From contig CM063243.1 in NCBI GenBank assembly GCA_032158295.1, positions 9,698,302-9,762,301 on the forward strand: a DNA stretch of 64,000 nt, in the 5' to 3' direction. The position numbers and the translations under genes were made by a program. The notes beneath the pieces are model-generated. The model worked only from the letters and a program-made list of their open reading frames with translations, had not been told where the DNA came from and searched no databases. Each line of letters opens with the position of its first letter. Position 1 is the stretch's first letter. This DNA is from Pycnopodia helianthoides. Lineage: Eukaryota; Echinodermata; Asteroidea; Forcipulatida; Asteriidae. This document shows positions 1 through 12,155 of this stretch, in pieces.

Positions 1-472
1 GGATCGGACCATCATTCCTTTCTAAAAAAAATTAACACAGATTTCATACAAAGAAATGAATTAAAATATAAAAAACCATCACAAACAAAAACTGATTCCA
101 AATGAAAACGACAAAATCTTCTACACAACCAAGGCTTTATTATATATTACTATTATCTTTATTATTATTTTATATTTCTGGTAATGAAACCAGGGTTGTC
201 TCATAAGTGAACTTAATCACTGTAGCTCGCAAGCCTGAGGAAACAAGGGTGTTTGCTATGTGAACCAGAAACACTAGGGTTAACCCCTACTCTTCCACGA
301 TAAATGTTCTGGGTTCTTTTCTCCCAGTTCAGAAATGGCCCTCAATTTTTCTGAACTTCGTCTGGGTGAACCAACGGATCATACATGTAAAATAACGCAT
401 ATGAAAATAGAAGCTAGAAACACGGTTGCAATGGATTAAACTTGAGGCCAAACAAAAAATGAAATCTCTTAC

Positions 473-550
473 CATGAATTCCAGCCTTTCCAAAATCCCT
501 CTAAGTTCTTCTGCTTCATGGCTTGGTGAGGCCTTGGATTCAGCTTTCAC
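473..550 (-). CDS. PALS1: PALS1-like exon: start of L27C domain
   Basis: This 78-nt exon has 26 codons and is phase 0 at both ends. The acceptor TGTTGCAG precedes GTGAAAGC, and the donor is ATG followed by GTAAGAG. It encodes VKAESKASPSHEAEELRGIL and six more residues. This aligns without gaps to the L27N-L27C junction of vertebrate PALS1, where a similar acidic/His stretch precedes an ELxxLL helix. L27C recruits LIN7 in known PALS1. The exon follows directly in frame from the L27N exon at 4086-4294, so the hinge of the tandem L27 module is split by a 3.5-kb intron. The rest of L27C and everything after it lie beyond position 1. The match to the family was made from memory, not by search. Confidence 0.92.
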
Positions 551-3500
551 CTGCAACACATCGAGACAAATCAATTATGTAACGGATGAGTTCGAGACAA
601 GACAATCAACCTAATGCAGTGCGGCAGTGACAGAGAGTCAGCAAGTCAACATTGGATCAATCTCTGCCCAGTTCACAAAAACAGAGTCCAAGTTTCCGCT
701 GTGATTGGCCTATCACTTGATCAAAGCCCAGTTACATGTCGGCACAAATGAAATCAGGTTTTTAGGTTTTAGGTTTATTTATTCCACTGTAGTACACCAT
801 AGAAATTGAATCACAAAAAAATGACATTATGTAAATGAAGTTATAGAGATGAGAGTAAAGTAAATGTGATACTGTGGAGGGATTTATTAAGAAGCAAAGC
901 TTGTAGACAATGGTCCCTGTAATACATGTTTTTACATCCCTGGGCCGCATAATTCCCAGGATTTATGGCGGATGAGACACAATTCAAAATCTGACAGATA
1001 ACAGAAGAAGAGTCTGGCCTTGTTTTGAATTGATGCAAAATCCAAAACAAACAAAGCTGCTCGGTTTCTACAGACTAAATCCATCTCTGTCAAAGCCCCC
1101 CCCCCCCTTCCCCGGCTGAGATGCATGGCCCAGGGAAGGTAAAACCATAATCGGCAACAGACTTGTACTGGTAATCCTCTTATCTCAATTTCAGATGCCT
1201 TTATTCAGAATCAATTATAAGATGTCGTAAGCAGTTGTTGGATTTAGTTTTTCCCTCCAAAGGAGACAAACACAGTGTCCAGGGATCTCTGGCTTTAAAG
1301 CTTACACCAACTGGTGGACGACCAGAAGTCCAGGAAAATCTGTCAATGCTGTGCGTCCTAAATTGAGGATTTCCTGCATTTGATGCAGGTGTGCACGCCG
1401 GCCAACTTCTATCCAAATTGGTTTGTAAACAATCAAGCAAACCGCTGAGACGAGCAAGAAAAGGTCGAGACAGTATACCAAAACAAACTTGACTGTTAGT
1501 CAGTGACAATAATGTTAAATTTCCTTTTTGTAAGAAGTTGTGGCTCATAGCAGATGAGATAATGTAAGTCTTGACGCTTCCAACTGTGCATATTCGCCCT
1601 TTCCTCGGTCAGCCATTTTGCGTGTAGAGCCTCAAATTGGAGACAGCAGTGAATAGACACATTATATAACTCTGTATTAAAAAAATAGAAAACTGATTAA
1701 TTATTCTGAAGACAACATGCTTGCCCTACCACGGCCCTTCCAAGTAAATCCTAGATGCTACATGTTCCATTAAGTAAGAACAACAGGTGTGTTCTAAAAA
1801 CATGCAATCATCAATGCAGAGCAGAGATCCTCTGATGATAGACGATGTTTCTCCATGATGAAAGCTCTCCGGGGAGAACTGTCTTGACTCATTGCATGTT
1901 TACCCCCAAAGTCGACAAAATATTGCCCCCCCCCCACCCCAGCTGTGGATGTACCGGGAGCAATGATGAAATTATTACCGCTGTCAAAAACGCTGTGAGT
2001 CATAATGACTGATGTAGAGTAACTGATATCGCCAGTCTTGATAAAATTCTCCGGCGATAACTTTTGGCCTTCTCTACGTCACGTATGGCATGAAGTCCTC
2101 CTAAAGTTTAACAAGAGCACTCTTATCTTTTTGGAACAACAAACTACAGGAGTCAAGATGTGACGAAGGTTGAAGTTTCTGCGTATCCAAGTCACTGATT
2201 AAATTCTTGGGGGGGGGGGGGGGGGGGGATAGCTTTACATGCCAAAGACAGGGACAACAGATGAGCGTTAGCGCAAACAACAAGAACACACAACTCTATA
2301 AATCATCCTTCAGAGCCATTGCTGACTGATCCTTATCAGCCGAGCCCTCCAGATTGAAATTCCCACGAGGTGTATTTCTCGCCTCGCTGCAGCCAATAGA
2401 TGAGAGCAAATTACCACTCTGGGTGTAAACTGACAGCTATTTTCTCTCCATGACAACGATACCCACGATGATTGACGAAGCCTCACAAGGCAGATGTGAA
2501 AGGTAATGACACATCATTGGCCTTGTTTTTCTTTTTTTCTTTTTCTTATAAAGAATTCCAATCTTCTAATTTTCAACAAACACACCATTCAGCCAACCAA
2601 GAAAATTTTTGTGCTTGGTGTTTACAGAAAAGTTTGCAAAAACACAAGCGTAATCTCAAAAAAAAGGATCCAGAGAATTTGACAACACATGTAACTTTAT
2701 TTTTGAAATACTGCCTACAACTCCCAAGGTCGGACAGCCACTTCGAGGTGAGGGCTTGGGCTGTCCACCCAAATCAACTGTCAGCAGGGGCACGTTGCCA
2801 CCTACTCCTGGGGCTGAAACAGGGTTACCCGGCTTCACATTATAGGTATCACTTGTGTCCTCCATCAAGACGTTTAACCATTGTTGCTTCGTTACACTTA
2901 TCACTAAGAGAAGGGGTTTCCCCCTGCGTTTGTGGTAGTGGGCTGCTGAATGCCATTTGATTACATTATAATCCATTAAGTCCAAATAATATTTTTTTTA
3001 AAACATGTTAGCGTCCCGCCCGCTTCCTTTTTAGAGGCCGCCTCTTTTTTTGTCTTTCTTTTTTTTACTGGTAAATACATGCACTGTATAAGACTCCGAT
3101 ATCATTGTTTTATTTAACCGAACATCATACTTTAAGCTTTCAGCAATCATACTTGTAAACTTTCAGCATCATACCTTTAAGCTTTTCAGCATTGCTTTCC
3201 CCGTTATCTCATCCGTTCGGTTTCCCTGAATGGCCCGAATGACCAATCAATCCATATTTTGTACTAACGATATAAAGGTGGGGCTGTCATTTAAAATTAT
3301 CCACAGAAACAACAATCGTTGGTTTTTCATTTTAAAACAAGAGTAATGGATGGTGATAATGGCATAGGTCTGGACCTAAAAAAAACAAGTTACCAGCCAA
3401 AATATCATGTACTACATTTTGTTTGTCACTGGTTTCCTGCTACTTTTTGCTTAACAAAATAAATTGCTAAGCTAAATTTTTCTGCTTAACAGCCTTGTGA

Positions 3501-4085
3501 GCTTGGGCTCATGTAGAGGTGGAGAGCGTGACACAAGATTACAGTTTTCGTAGCCTACCAAAGAAAAACACAGGAGCCCCTATTTCTGGACGTTATAGTT
3601 TTGTTAACTTAATACAGTCCATAGTTTTTTGGCCGCTATCTTTCCTCCAAAAAAACTCAGTGACAACTCTTTAATTTGAGCATTGTGTATATTGGAATCT
3701 TACGTATGATGAAAGTACACTATGATGAATGGGGTTGTGATTGCCCCCAGACAATTGGCTCGATGGAAGAGCTGGTATGGCATTTTTTTGATTGTGGTTA
3801 CAAAGTTGGATGGGAGACCATTCTGTACGTTTGAATAGATTGATCTATTAAGCCCCAACCCTATGCAGCAATCAGCCACCATGGGTACAACCATGGTACA
3901 ACATGTATACCTCTTCTCTGAACAACAGAAATGGCAGCAGCTTGTTTACATTTCATAATGGCTTTCCCACAGACTTTTTGGTGCTCAGTCCAGATTGCTT
4001 TTCGGCCAAAGGATGAAGGGCCAAGCTTAAGGATCAAGCCTTACTAATGGGTGGGCTGTCTGGGGGGAAGTGATAGGTCCCTTAC
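551..4085 (-). other. Intron between L27N and L27C exons
   Basis: No further exon is visible. The stretch holds a 9-10 base C run near 1098, a C run near 1927, and a very long G tract of about 20 bases at 2210-2229. A decayed MITE-like stretch with TTACCAGCC and GCTTAACA motifs occurs around 3375-3510. The two long opposed ORFs near 2472-2985 carry no recognisable domain and look like chance. Confidence 0.6.
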
Positions 4086-4294
4086 CTCGGCAGCAAGCTG
4101 CACCACGTTGCCGGTCACGGGCAAAGGCACTTGTTTCTGTTGGTGCACGTGCGTGATCTGGTTGTGCACCTTCAACGCCTGCTGGAAGTCTGTGTTGTGG
4201 AAGAGATGGTTGAGGAATTCCAGATTGTCCGTCTTGTCTGCATCGCCGAGCTTACTCTGAATGTGCTCCAGGTTGGCTAAGAGCTTGGACAGTT
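4086..4294 (-). CDS. PALS1: PALS1-like exon: L27N domain
   Basis: This 209-nt exon starts in phase 1 (two bases of a split Glu codon) and ends in phase 0. The acceptor is the pyrimidine-rich TTTCCATCTGCAG and the donor is GAG followed by GTAAGG. It encodes LSKLLANLEHIQSKLGDADK, then LEFLNHLFHNTDFQQALKVH, NQITHVHQQ and VTGNVVQLAAE. The heptad-like helices, the NxDFQxAxKxHNxIT block and the final QLAxE are the diagnostic L27N features of vertebrate PALS1, including its spacing to the next L27. In the family this domain heterodimerises with the L27 of PATJ to build the Crumbs complex. Among L27 MAGUKs the HNQIT/HNAIT signature points to PALS1 rather than CASK, DLG1 or other MPPs. This is the strongest single identification in the window. 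Confidence 0.96.
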
Positions 4295-5276
4295 CTGCAG
4301 ATGGAAAGAGAAACGAATGAGAATAAACCCGACCAGCTCTATTCAAAGCCAACACCTCTCCAAAACACATCAATTTACATGGGTGTAACCACAGCATTTT
4401 GCTAATACTTACATGTTTCTCCATCATGCAAAGCCTAAAAGCGTTCAAACAAGAAGTTATGAGTTTTAACTGAATGAAAGTAATGAACACAGAGGCTGTG
4501 AAGTTATTGTAAAGCACTTGGCAAAACAACAGAATGCACATGTCTGGTTCTTATGGAAATTAACCAAGGAATAGCTCCACACTGGTACATCTCTTGCCAC
4601 TTATTCCAGCTTAAAAAAAAAAAAGAACTTACATGTACCCAGCTCGTTATGAAAACTTGCTAAGATTCACAGTAGACTTGTGCTTTCCAAGTGCTGGGAT
4701 TTCAAACACTTTTCAATCAAATCCCCAAAACAAGACCTGGTCTCACAGACAGTCTCACCACAAATGAAGCAGTGATCTGTTTCGGAGAGCATTCTTGAGA
4801 CCCGAGCTTGTTATTTGACACACCCAAAACCCACGACTCAATTACCTCTGCAATGAAACCGAACCCCGACCACAAACACTTCCTACCCTTAAACAAAATT
4901 ATATGAAAAACACCGAAAAAAAATGAAGCTGTTGCTGATCATATCTTGACACTTCAGTCAGGTGACATGCTCCAGGAAAAATGGCTCGCTATGGAATGTC
5001 TTAAAAAAAACCATGGTGAAAAAGAAAGTGAAGACTTATAACTCAGCTTGGTCTGTTTGTGTTTTCGGGGGTGTCACCCCACTTCCCTTCTGAAAATTCT
5101 GGTTCGCATTTCAGCTGGCAATCATGCTCTCCTGACAATGACTAGAGCAGGCTAAATGTTGAGACCAAACTAAACCCCACTCAGGAATATTTAAGATAGT
5201 TAAATAAGACAAGATCCTTCTCCGCGACCGTTTTGAAGGAATTTTCAGGCGTGAGAATGTGAATCTTCGTACTCAC
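4295..5276 (-). other. Intron between exons 5277-5403 and 4086-4294
   Basis: The stretch is about 980 bases and AT-rich. I see no additional exon, no complete mobile element and no tandem array in it. Confidence 0.6.
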
Positions 5277-5403
5277 CAATAGCTTTTCTGTTGTTTGTTG
5301 AAGCAGCGCTGGCTTTGGCGTCGGACTCCTCGTCGAAAAGAGCCTTGGCACTGACTGGCTGGAATGCAAGCGCTGTACCTTGACTGTTATTCTGACTTGC
5401 ATT
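5277..5403 (-). CDS. PALS1: PALS1-like exon: linker just before L27N
   Basis: This 127-nt exon begins in phase 0 and ends in phase 1. The acceptor is TTGTTGTCTTTGATAG and the donor is ATTG followed by GTGAGTAC, both strong. In the frame demanded by its neighbours it reads NASQNNSQGTALAFQPVSAK, then ALFDEESDAKASAAS and TNNRKAI, without a stop. The ALFDEES segment resembles the NPMFDTEE stretch that precedes L27N in vertebrate PALS1. The ATG-initiated ORF visible over the same bases is in a different frame and is a shadow. Function is inferred only from position. The coding frame is supported by phase agreement on both sides. Confidence 0.87.
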
Positions 5404-5571
5404 CTATCAAAGACAACAACAAAAATTGTTCATATTTAATTTGAGAGATTTTCTTTTTTTCAAATATTAACTTATATAAAAGTAGAGCGACATCTCAAAT
5501 ATATAAATGCATTCTTTTGTTTCCACAATCAAATCAAACAATCGACCGCGTGTTGGGTGGTTTGTCGGTGT

Positions 5572-6426
5572 TAAAGCATGTGTACAACATTGGTAATGCG
5601 CCGTATTTTTGACCGCGTGAGGGCGCTCTCAAAAACATTATCTTATCGTCTGCTCAGCTACCCGCGTACAGTTTAGCATCGGTGTTCTGTCACTTCTGTG
5701 TGCAAGAGAGTTTAGTCAGTGCTTCTAGAATCTAAGGTAATAACGGCTCCTTTAAAGGTCTTATTTTCCGTCTGGTAGTAATGTGTTTTAGTCCTTAACT
5801 GTCTGGAGGAAGTATTTGAAGCAGTTTTTGTTTGCGGAGATTATAAAGAGGAAAGGATGAGCCACGCTTAACTGCCAGTTCTGATATTTTTACAGGGCTC
5901 TTTATTTCTTTAAAGGAGCCATTATTAATCCACCTTAGATTCTAGAAGCACTGACTTAACTCTCTCGCACACAGAAGTGACAGAACGCCGATGTTAAAAC
6001 TGTACACACAGCTACCTGAGCAGACGATAATCGCTTAAGTTATACCCCCGGAAGTGATACAATTATTTTTGAGAGCCCCCTCACGCGGTCAAAAATATGG
6101 CGCATTGTCAAATACCAGTATCCACACTTTGTGTAACCCAACATTTCCATGAAATAACAAACCTGTGAAAATTTAAGCTCAATCGGTCATCAGAGTCACA
6201 AGAAAACAGTGAAAGACCCCTTTATATGTTTTCACTGTTTTCAAACCTCGGATTTTATCACCGTGATAAAAACTATTTGTTTTACTAATTTCTCAAAAAC
6301 TATAGCATTTCAAGCAAAACTTTTTCAAGGGAAATTCCACCATGACCATCTTCATACCATGAAAAATATGTGCAAATCTGTGAACATTCATTTTTTTAGT
6401 CTTACCAATGTTGTACACACCCTTTA
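5572..6426. mobile_element. TTAA-type MITE interrupted by a fold-back element
   Basis: The left end TTAAAGCATGTGTACAACAT (from 5572) and the right end ATGTTGTACACACCCTTTAA (to 6426) are inverted repeats of one MITE. The body at about 6108-6426 is the reverse complement of 43767-44105. The fold-back at 5598-6107 sits inside it near its left end, showing order of insertion. Confidence 0.75.
5598..6107. repeat. Fold-back element with long inverted arms, copy 1
   Basis: The arms begin ATGCGCCGTATTTTTGACCG on the left and end with the near-complement on the right. Similarity of the arms extends well over 150 bases, including GTCTGCTCAG, CTTCTGTG and TTCTAGAATCTAAGGT. Copy 2 at 44467-44997 lies in opposite orientation with the same central sequence. 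There is no coding capacity. Confidence 0.8.
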
Positions 6427-6555
6427 AGAAAAGGATACAATTAAAGAGGGATTTGGAATCATTTCAAGATACACATGAAAGCATTCACAGTTTGGACTAG
6501 AGTTGTAGTACTCAAAATCGTATTTAATTGCTTGTTTTCTGTATTCAAACCTGCT

Positions 6556-6688
6556 GGGCCCAATTTCATAGAGCTGCTTAAGCAGAAAATATTGCTTAAC
6601 AAATGCCTGCTAAGCAGAAATGAACAGGATACCAGTCACAAATTGTACATGTGATATGGTAGTTTGGCTGGTAACCTTATTGGGCCCA
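6556..6688. repeat. Short GGGCCC-ended MITE-like element
   Basis: Starts GGGCCCAATTTCATAGAGC and ends TTATTGGGCCCA. It shares its left 100 bases with 23783-23995, of which it looks like a shortened form. Confidence 0.6.
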
Positions 6689-6819
6689 TTATCGTACATG
6701 TAAGCTCATACTCACGAAAGAGTACTCAAACACACAGAAAAGAACTCGCACTTCTTCTCATAGAAAATGGCAACTCTGGTGATGAACACATAAAATAACA
6801 AGTACCTGCAGTACCACAT

Positions 6820-7083
6820 CCCAACTTCACAGAGCTGCTTAACGGCCGATTTTGCGCTTACTGTACAAGTTTCCATTTCATAGCGCCGCTAACCTTAAGC
6901 GAACGAAAAAAGGCATGCTCACCTTCCAGTGCTTACTGTATGAATGACAGAACAATGCAAATCTATGGTGAACGCGCAGGCTGGCCGCCTAATTTTCTTG
7001 GTACCCTGCGAAATACGCTTATACTTAGGCACATATACAGTAAGCAAAAAACTTACCATTAAGCAGCGCTATAAAAGTGGGCC
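6820..7083. repeat. GCTTAC-rich MITE, inverted relative to 49840-50128
   Basis: Left end CAGAGCTGCTTAACGGCC; the right half contains AAGCAGCGCTATAAAAG. Internal order is the reverse complement of 49840-50128, including CGCAGGCTGGCC and the GCGCTTACTGT motifs. Confidence 0.65.
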
Positions 7084-7634
7084 TAACTCCGTTTGGGTTC
7101 GACAGGGGGGGGGGGGGGAGCTAAGCCACTTCTTGCCCCTTCCACAAGTGAGACAGATATCAGGTACCTGAAACTTTGACTCCGTGCACGATAAATGGAT
7201 AAATGAAGGTTTCCTGTTCCATTCTATAGCCAAAGATTAGGGACTTTCATGACCCCAAAAACCAGAGGTGACAGAGCTTCCTGTCCGTTTGGGAATTCAT
7301 GATACACCATCAGTTGCCATTCTACAAAATGGAGATAGCTTTTATTAACAACGACGGGAACGCTAATCCGAAGAATGATTCAGATTTGGTGTTAGTGCAT
7401 GTGAGGATGCTCAGGATAAGGATCTGAGATCATTTCTTTCAATTACGGTTGATCTGATTTATCTTTGTAAAAGATTACCTGTTAAGGTTTTGAAATTGAT
7501 ACATTTGGAGGGCAGGGAAGGAGAATGGAGTACCCAAAATGTACTCTAAAAGGCAAGTTTTAGTGCATGCACAATTTATTTAGAACAGCAGTGGCTTTCA
7601 GGGAGTGAACAATATTAAGGACGTGTACACGTAC

Positions 7635-8018
7635 TTAAAGGAACATTACAGAATTGGTTTTTGCTAACAAAACAGTTGCTAGCAGTGTAAGCACTTTATG
7701 TAATCCACCATATACATAAACTGACAAACCTGTAGAAGTTTGAGATCGATCGGCCATCTGGGTCACGAGAAAATAGTGAAAAACCGATTACACATTTGCA
7801 TGAAATCATATAGGTTCAACAAATGAATAAAACGCTCACTGAGCGATAAACTCCAATCGGAAAATTAGTTTATTCATTTCTCATCACATATGGCATTTCA
7901 GACAGAAATATTTCAAGGGATGTTTTCTACTATCGTCATCATTAGACCGTGTAAGTTTTATGTAAACCTGTGATCAAAAATATATTTTACAATTACCAAT
8001 TCTGTAATGTTCCTTTAA
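7635..8018. mobile_element. TTAA-type MITE, family 1, copy 1
   Basis: Ends are TTAAAGGAACATTACAGAAT and its complement. The element is about 384 bp with no ORF of note. Other copies lie at 19284, 41609 (inverted) and 58537. The internal core reads AACCTGTAGAAGTTTGAGAT. Confidence 0.85.
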
Positions 8019-8409
8019 CCTATCTCAACCATGAGGTGATTACATGTACCCATAAACGTTTGTGTTTTGTTACAAGAATAGTCTTTGTTACAAAAATAGT
8101 CGTTGTTACAAAAATAGTCCTAGTCTCATATAGATCTGCTTAATGGAAGAACTTTAATTAAGATCTTCCTCTTTTAACAAGAGTTACACAATTTAATCAA
8201 GCCTCCACATCACGGTATCTTTGACACGTATACATGGCAGCAGAAATATTAGGTCAATTTTCAATGTCAAGTAAGAAACCACAAGGGAAACTGACTGGGT
8301 AAATTTTCGATGTTTACAAAATTTCAAGCATGTTCACATACTTGGAAAGGAATGGCTTTTCTGCTCGCTAGGGACGGAGTGTTACCTGGACCCAACTTCA
8401 TGGTGCTGC

Positions 8410-8650
8410 TACCACAGAATTTTGCACTTAAAGAGAACGTGTAACTTTGGTTTTTGGAGCCGTTTGATCGTTTTAATCCTATATAAATGTAGATATATAC
8501 AATAAAACTAACCTGTGAAATTATCATTTCAAAAGGTGGTAGAATTTTTTGAGATATCGCCGAAAATCCCGAGCGGTTATGTCTACGCAGAAAGAATAAT
8601 CCGCAATTGGAATACACAATCTGAGAAACGTTTCTGACAGAAACAAACAT
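8410..8650. repeat. MITE-like element, inverted relative to 9688-9898
   Basis: Segments such as TTTTTGGAGCCGTTTGATCG, AAAACTAACCTGTGAAATTA and AATAATCCGCAATTGG recur as reverse complement at 9688-9898. Termini are not sharply defined. Confidence 0.5.
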
Positions 8651-8672
8651 TTCTGAGAGTCCCACTTCTGAC

Positions 8673-8890
8673 TGTCCCAACGTAAGCATCATCCCAACTA
8701 TAGTTGGGACTGGTATAGGTGGGACATCCAACTTTAACAATCATTCCGACTATAGTTGGGACTGTCCCAATTTAAGAATCATCCCAACTATAGTTGGGAC
8801 CGGTATAGTTGGGACTGTCCCATTTTAAGAATCAGCCCAACTACAGTTTGAGTGTAACAGTTTGGAATGGCCCAACTGTAGTTGGGATCC
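8673..8890. repeat. Array of palindromic CCCAACTATAGTTGGGA units
   Basis: Dyad-symmetric cores occur at 8693-8709, 8746-8760, 8783-8799 and 8871-8887, with degenerate half-sites between (8803-8818, 8835-8846). They are separated by repeated GACTGTCCCAA / TTTAAGAATCA spacers. Confidence 0.8.
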
Positions 8891-9687
8891 AGAGATCTTT
8901 CACCATGCAGGGGATTAGGACCAGCAGCTGTTTATTGGATGGAATGGTCGCAATATTAACACTAGACTGCTGGTCGGTGACGAGGGTTGGGTACTAATTC
9001 AGTATGAGATAAAGTAACAACCGATTCTTCTCTTCTTTTTTTTCTTGGAGGTTGAAATATTCCTTCCTCCAACCCTACCTCCATGCTCCAACTGTTAAAA
9101 CATCGGGGACAACAATCTGAGTAGTATCAGAAAGTCTCTTCAGAATGCACCATAAAAGAAGGCTTCAACAAACAAGAATGACGCACCACCCAACAAGAAA
9201 GCACACTCAATAAATCATACATGATCAACCGTTTTACCTGACATGTACACATGCATGCATGCAAATGCCAACAACAATGAACACTTTTTTGACATGTAAT
9301 AAACATTTCCACCATGAACAAACAGATGATAACAGCTTTCAAAGAAAAACCACAGGTTATGATTAAGATCTGTGGTATGCCGGGATGGTATAAAACACAA
9401 AGACCCATTATTGCAATTTGCTGTGCCGGAATCTACATGTAGATGAAACAAGGCCGAGCACAGAATCCAGTTTCTGTTCGAGTGTTTTGTTATTGCGGGA
9501 AAAGTCAGGCCATTTAAGCTTCTTTGGGAAGGTATACCTCTGGCAATTACTTCAAAAATTGAATCCAATGAAATCTTATTTGGTAGAAGCATTGCAGCTG
9601 TTGATAATGAATAACATTTTGAGAAATAATTCCCCTCAAAGGAATGTGGTTTTAGAGAGAGGGATTCAAAAACATTTCAATTCGTGA

Positions 9688-9898
9688 ATGAAACATTTTT
9701 CAGATTATGTGTTCGAATTGCAGATTATTCTTCTTGCATGGACATGAACGCTTCAGATTTTTCGGCGAATACAAAAAACGCTACCACCTTTTGAAAATGA
9801 AATGTGTTCACAGGTTAGTTTTTTGTGTGATTATCTACATTTTTATGATTAAAACAATCAAACAGTTTCCAAAACCAAAGGTGTACTTTGCCTTTAAG
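9688..9898. repeat. MITE-like element, partner of 8410-8650
   Basis: It contains ATTGCAGATTATTCTTCTTG, TTTTCGGCGAATAC and CACAGGTTAGTTTT, reverse-complement equivalents of 8410-8650. It ends near AAAGGTGTACTTTGCC. Confidence 0.5.
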
Positions 9899-11184
9899 GC
9901 ATAGGTTAAGGTTATGGGTGACTCTACGTGGTTTAATAACGAAAGGTTTCTATTTCATGAGTTGAGCGTCCAAGAAGAAATTTTGAGAAAGTTTGAGTCA
10001 AGTTCAACCTCAAAGCTCTAGCTCCCCCCCCCCCCCTATTGGAGGCCCATGGCCATGTTGTGATATTTGAGAAGGGTTCTGGATTTAAAAACAAATAATA
10101 ACTATTAAATCAGTGTGGGGGCCGGCAAAAGAATCATACTTCACATGAGGTGACTTTATGGCTGGTAACCTGGGGCTAAAATTTGTATCAAGTGCAGAAA
10201 AATCCTGCTTAAGTGCAAAAAATGGGTTACCAGCCCAAAACAACCATTGCGATGTAGGCTATATGGCTTGCGGCTGGTGTAACCAGCCGCAAAGTGATAG
10301 TTTCTGCGAACTAGCTTTTGGGGGGAATACTTTTCATTTTTTCGTAGGCAATCTTTTTAGCATTACAGATTCATAAAACAGTCAATGGTCCTACAGTATG
10401 TGATGCATAAATTTGTTAGTGTTTTGGTAGGGTTTGGGTGCACCCCCCCCCCTCCTATAATGGCATCATGTACCACACACATAGTCCTAATCAAGAGCAT
10501 CAGTAGAGCCCAGTCTTATTTATTTGAGACAATTTTAGGAAAAAAACACTACTCTCAAAACACTTACTGCACACTTTTATAACTCAAGAAAGTTTCATGT
10601 TCTCTCACCAACACTTTAAATACAAGTAATTGCAAAGAAACTGGAGTTTTTTCCTTCACATCATTAGATTTGTACAGAAGAAAAAGATTTTTAGGGCCAT
10701 GTCTTTGGAGGCATTTTACACATGAGGCGATCTCCACAATGAAAAAAAAAAACATTCAAATTTCAGTGTGACATATCTTTCTCAGAGGGCAAAGAAAGTG
10801 AGACTGTTGGACTGTCTTTTGGCATGCTCCTTAAAGTGGTCTGCAGTGCAGTTGCTTGCCTCCGATGTTGACTGCAAAGGTGGCCCTTGTGTGCGAACAA
10901 GGCACTTTACATGTAAGAATAGATGCCACATTCCTGTGGTTTTTTTATCCATAGCCAAGGGAAACCTTCCAACTGCCAAGGACATCAAGGGACTTGCTCT
11001 CTTTGACTTCACATATGAAAACACACACAAGTAGTCAACAAAGGACAGTGCAAAAAGTATACACTGGCAATGTTATTAATAAATCATACACTTGGGTAGA
11101 TCTGTGTGATACATGTATGAAATCTTTGAAAATGTTGATAATTTGTTTTTTCTAAATTATTTTTTGTATTTTTTTTAAATGTTG

Positions 11185-11290
11185 TATTTTGTCAATTTGA
11201 ACTCATTGTAATTTGACTGCAATTCAGCCTTTGGCTGCGATGGTCTTTTTTTTTCTTCTTCAATAAACCATTCAAATCAAATCAAATCAC
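11185..11290 (+). mobile_element. 3' tail of a LINE-like retrotransposon
   Basis: GACTGCAATTCAGCCTTTGG, a pyrimidine stretch, CAATAAACC and a short AAATC-type terminal repeat resemble CR1/L2-like LINE 3' ends. No reverse-transcriptase reading frame is readable upstream; the ORF at 10768-11034 shows no RT motif. Confidence 0.5.
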
Positions 11291-11773
11291 ATTTACAGGT
11301 TTGCGAGACACACATGTACCAGGGTTTGCCTTTAACTTTTAGAGTTAACTGACCAGCAGGACCAGTTAGTTTGTCATATCAATGGTCCGCCAGCCTTTTT
11401 TTTCACTGGTCCCCATCTTTCACGGTTTTCTTTCAACACTGTAACTTTGTACGGTACCCGAGAATGAAGCCACAGGAAACAACCAGTGTAGTCAGTGGTT
11501 TACAATGTAGCATTCTGAAGCAATAAACTAGCCAGCAGGACCTCTTGGACATAATTTTGACTGGTCCTCAGAAATTACAACTGGCATTTGGCCAGAGAGC
11601 GGAAACACTGCTAAGAGAGAACGCTGTGTACATGTCTTGACCCAAGTAAGAGCACCCCCCTTGTACATGTCGGCCTACATTGCTTTACAAAATCGTATGC
11701 ACATTTTCGTATCCATGTTGATTCAATTTCAACATTTTGTACAGCTTGAAAGTGGGTATGCCCATCTTCTTAA

Positions 11774-12155
11774 AGACACTGGACACCTTTAGTAATTGTC
11801 AAAGACCAGTCTTCTCACTTGGTGTATCTCAACGTATGCACAAAATAACAAACCTGTGAAAATTTGAACTCAATTGGTCGTCGAAGTTGCGAGATAATAA
11901 TGGAAGAAAAAAACTCCCTTGTCACACTAAGTTGTGTGCTTTCAGATGCTTGATTTCGAGACCTCACGCGTGAGGTCCCAAAATCAATTCAAATATTTTA
12001 CTGAGAAATTACCTCTTTCTCAAAAACTACGTTACTTCAGAGGGAGCCGTTTCTCACAATGTTTTATACTATCAACAGCTCTCCATTGCTCGTTACCAAG
12101 TAAGTTTTTATGCTAACAATTATGTTGAGTAATTACCAATAGTGTCCAGTGCCTC
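11774..12155. mobile_element. TTAA-type MITE, GACACTGGACAC family
   Basis: Left end TTAAAGACACTGGACACC; right end ATAGTGTCCAGTGCC. It contains the shared internal core (AACCTGTGAAAATTTGAACT). The right TTAA is lost. Confidence 0.75.

Noticed and set aside
2472..2985. Long opposed ORFs (162 and 109 codons)
   Set aside because: No recognisable domain, low codon structure, and they lie wholly inside an intron of the main gene.
10768..11034. Opposed ORFs of 82-88 codons
   Set aside because: No domain, no matching splice pattern, and a LINE-like tail follows on the plus strand. Most likely decayed retroelement or chance.
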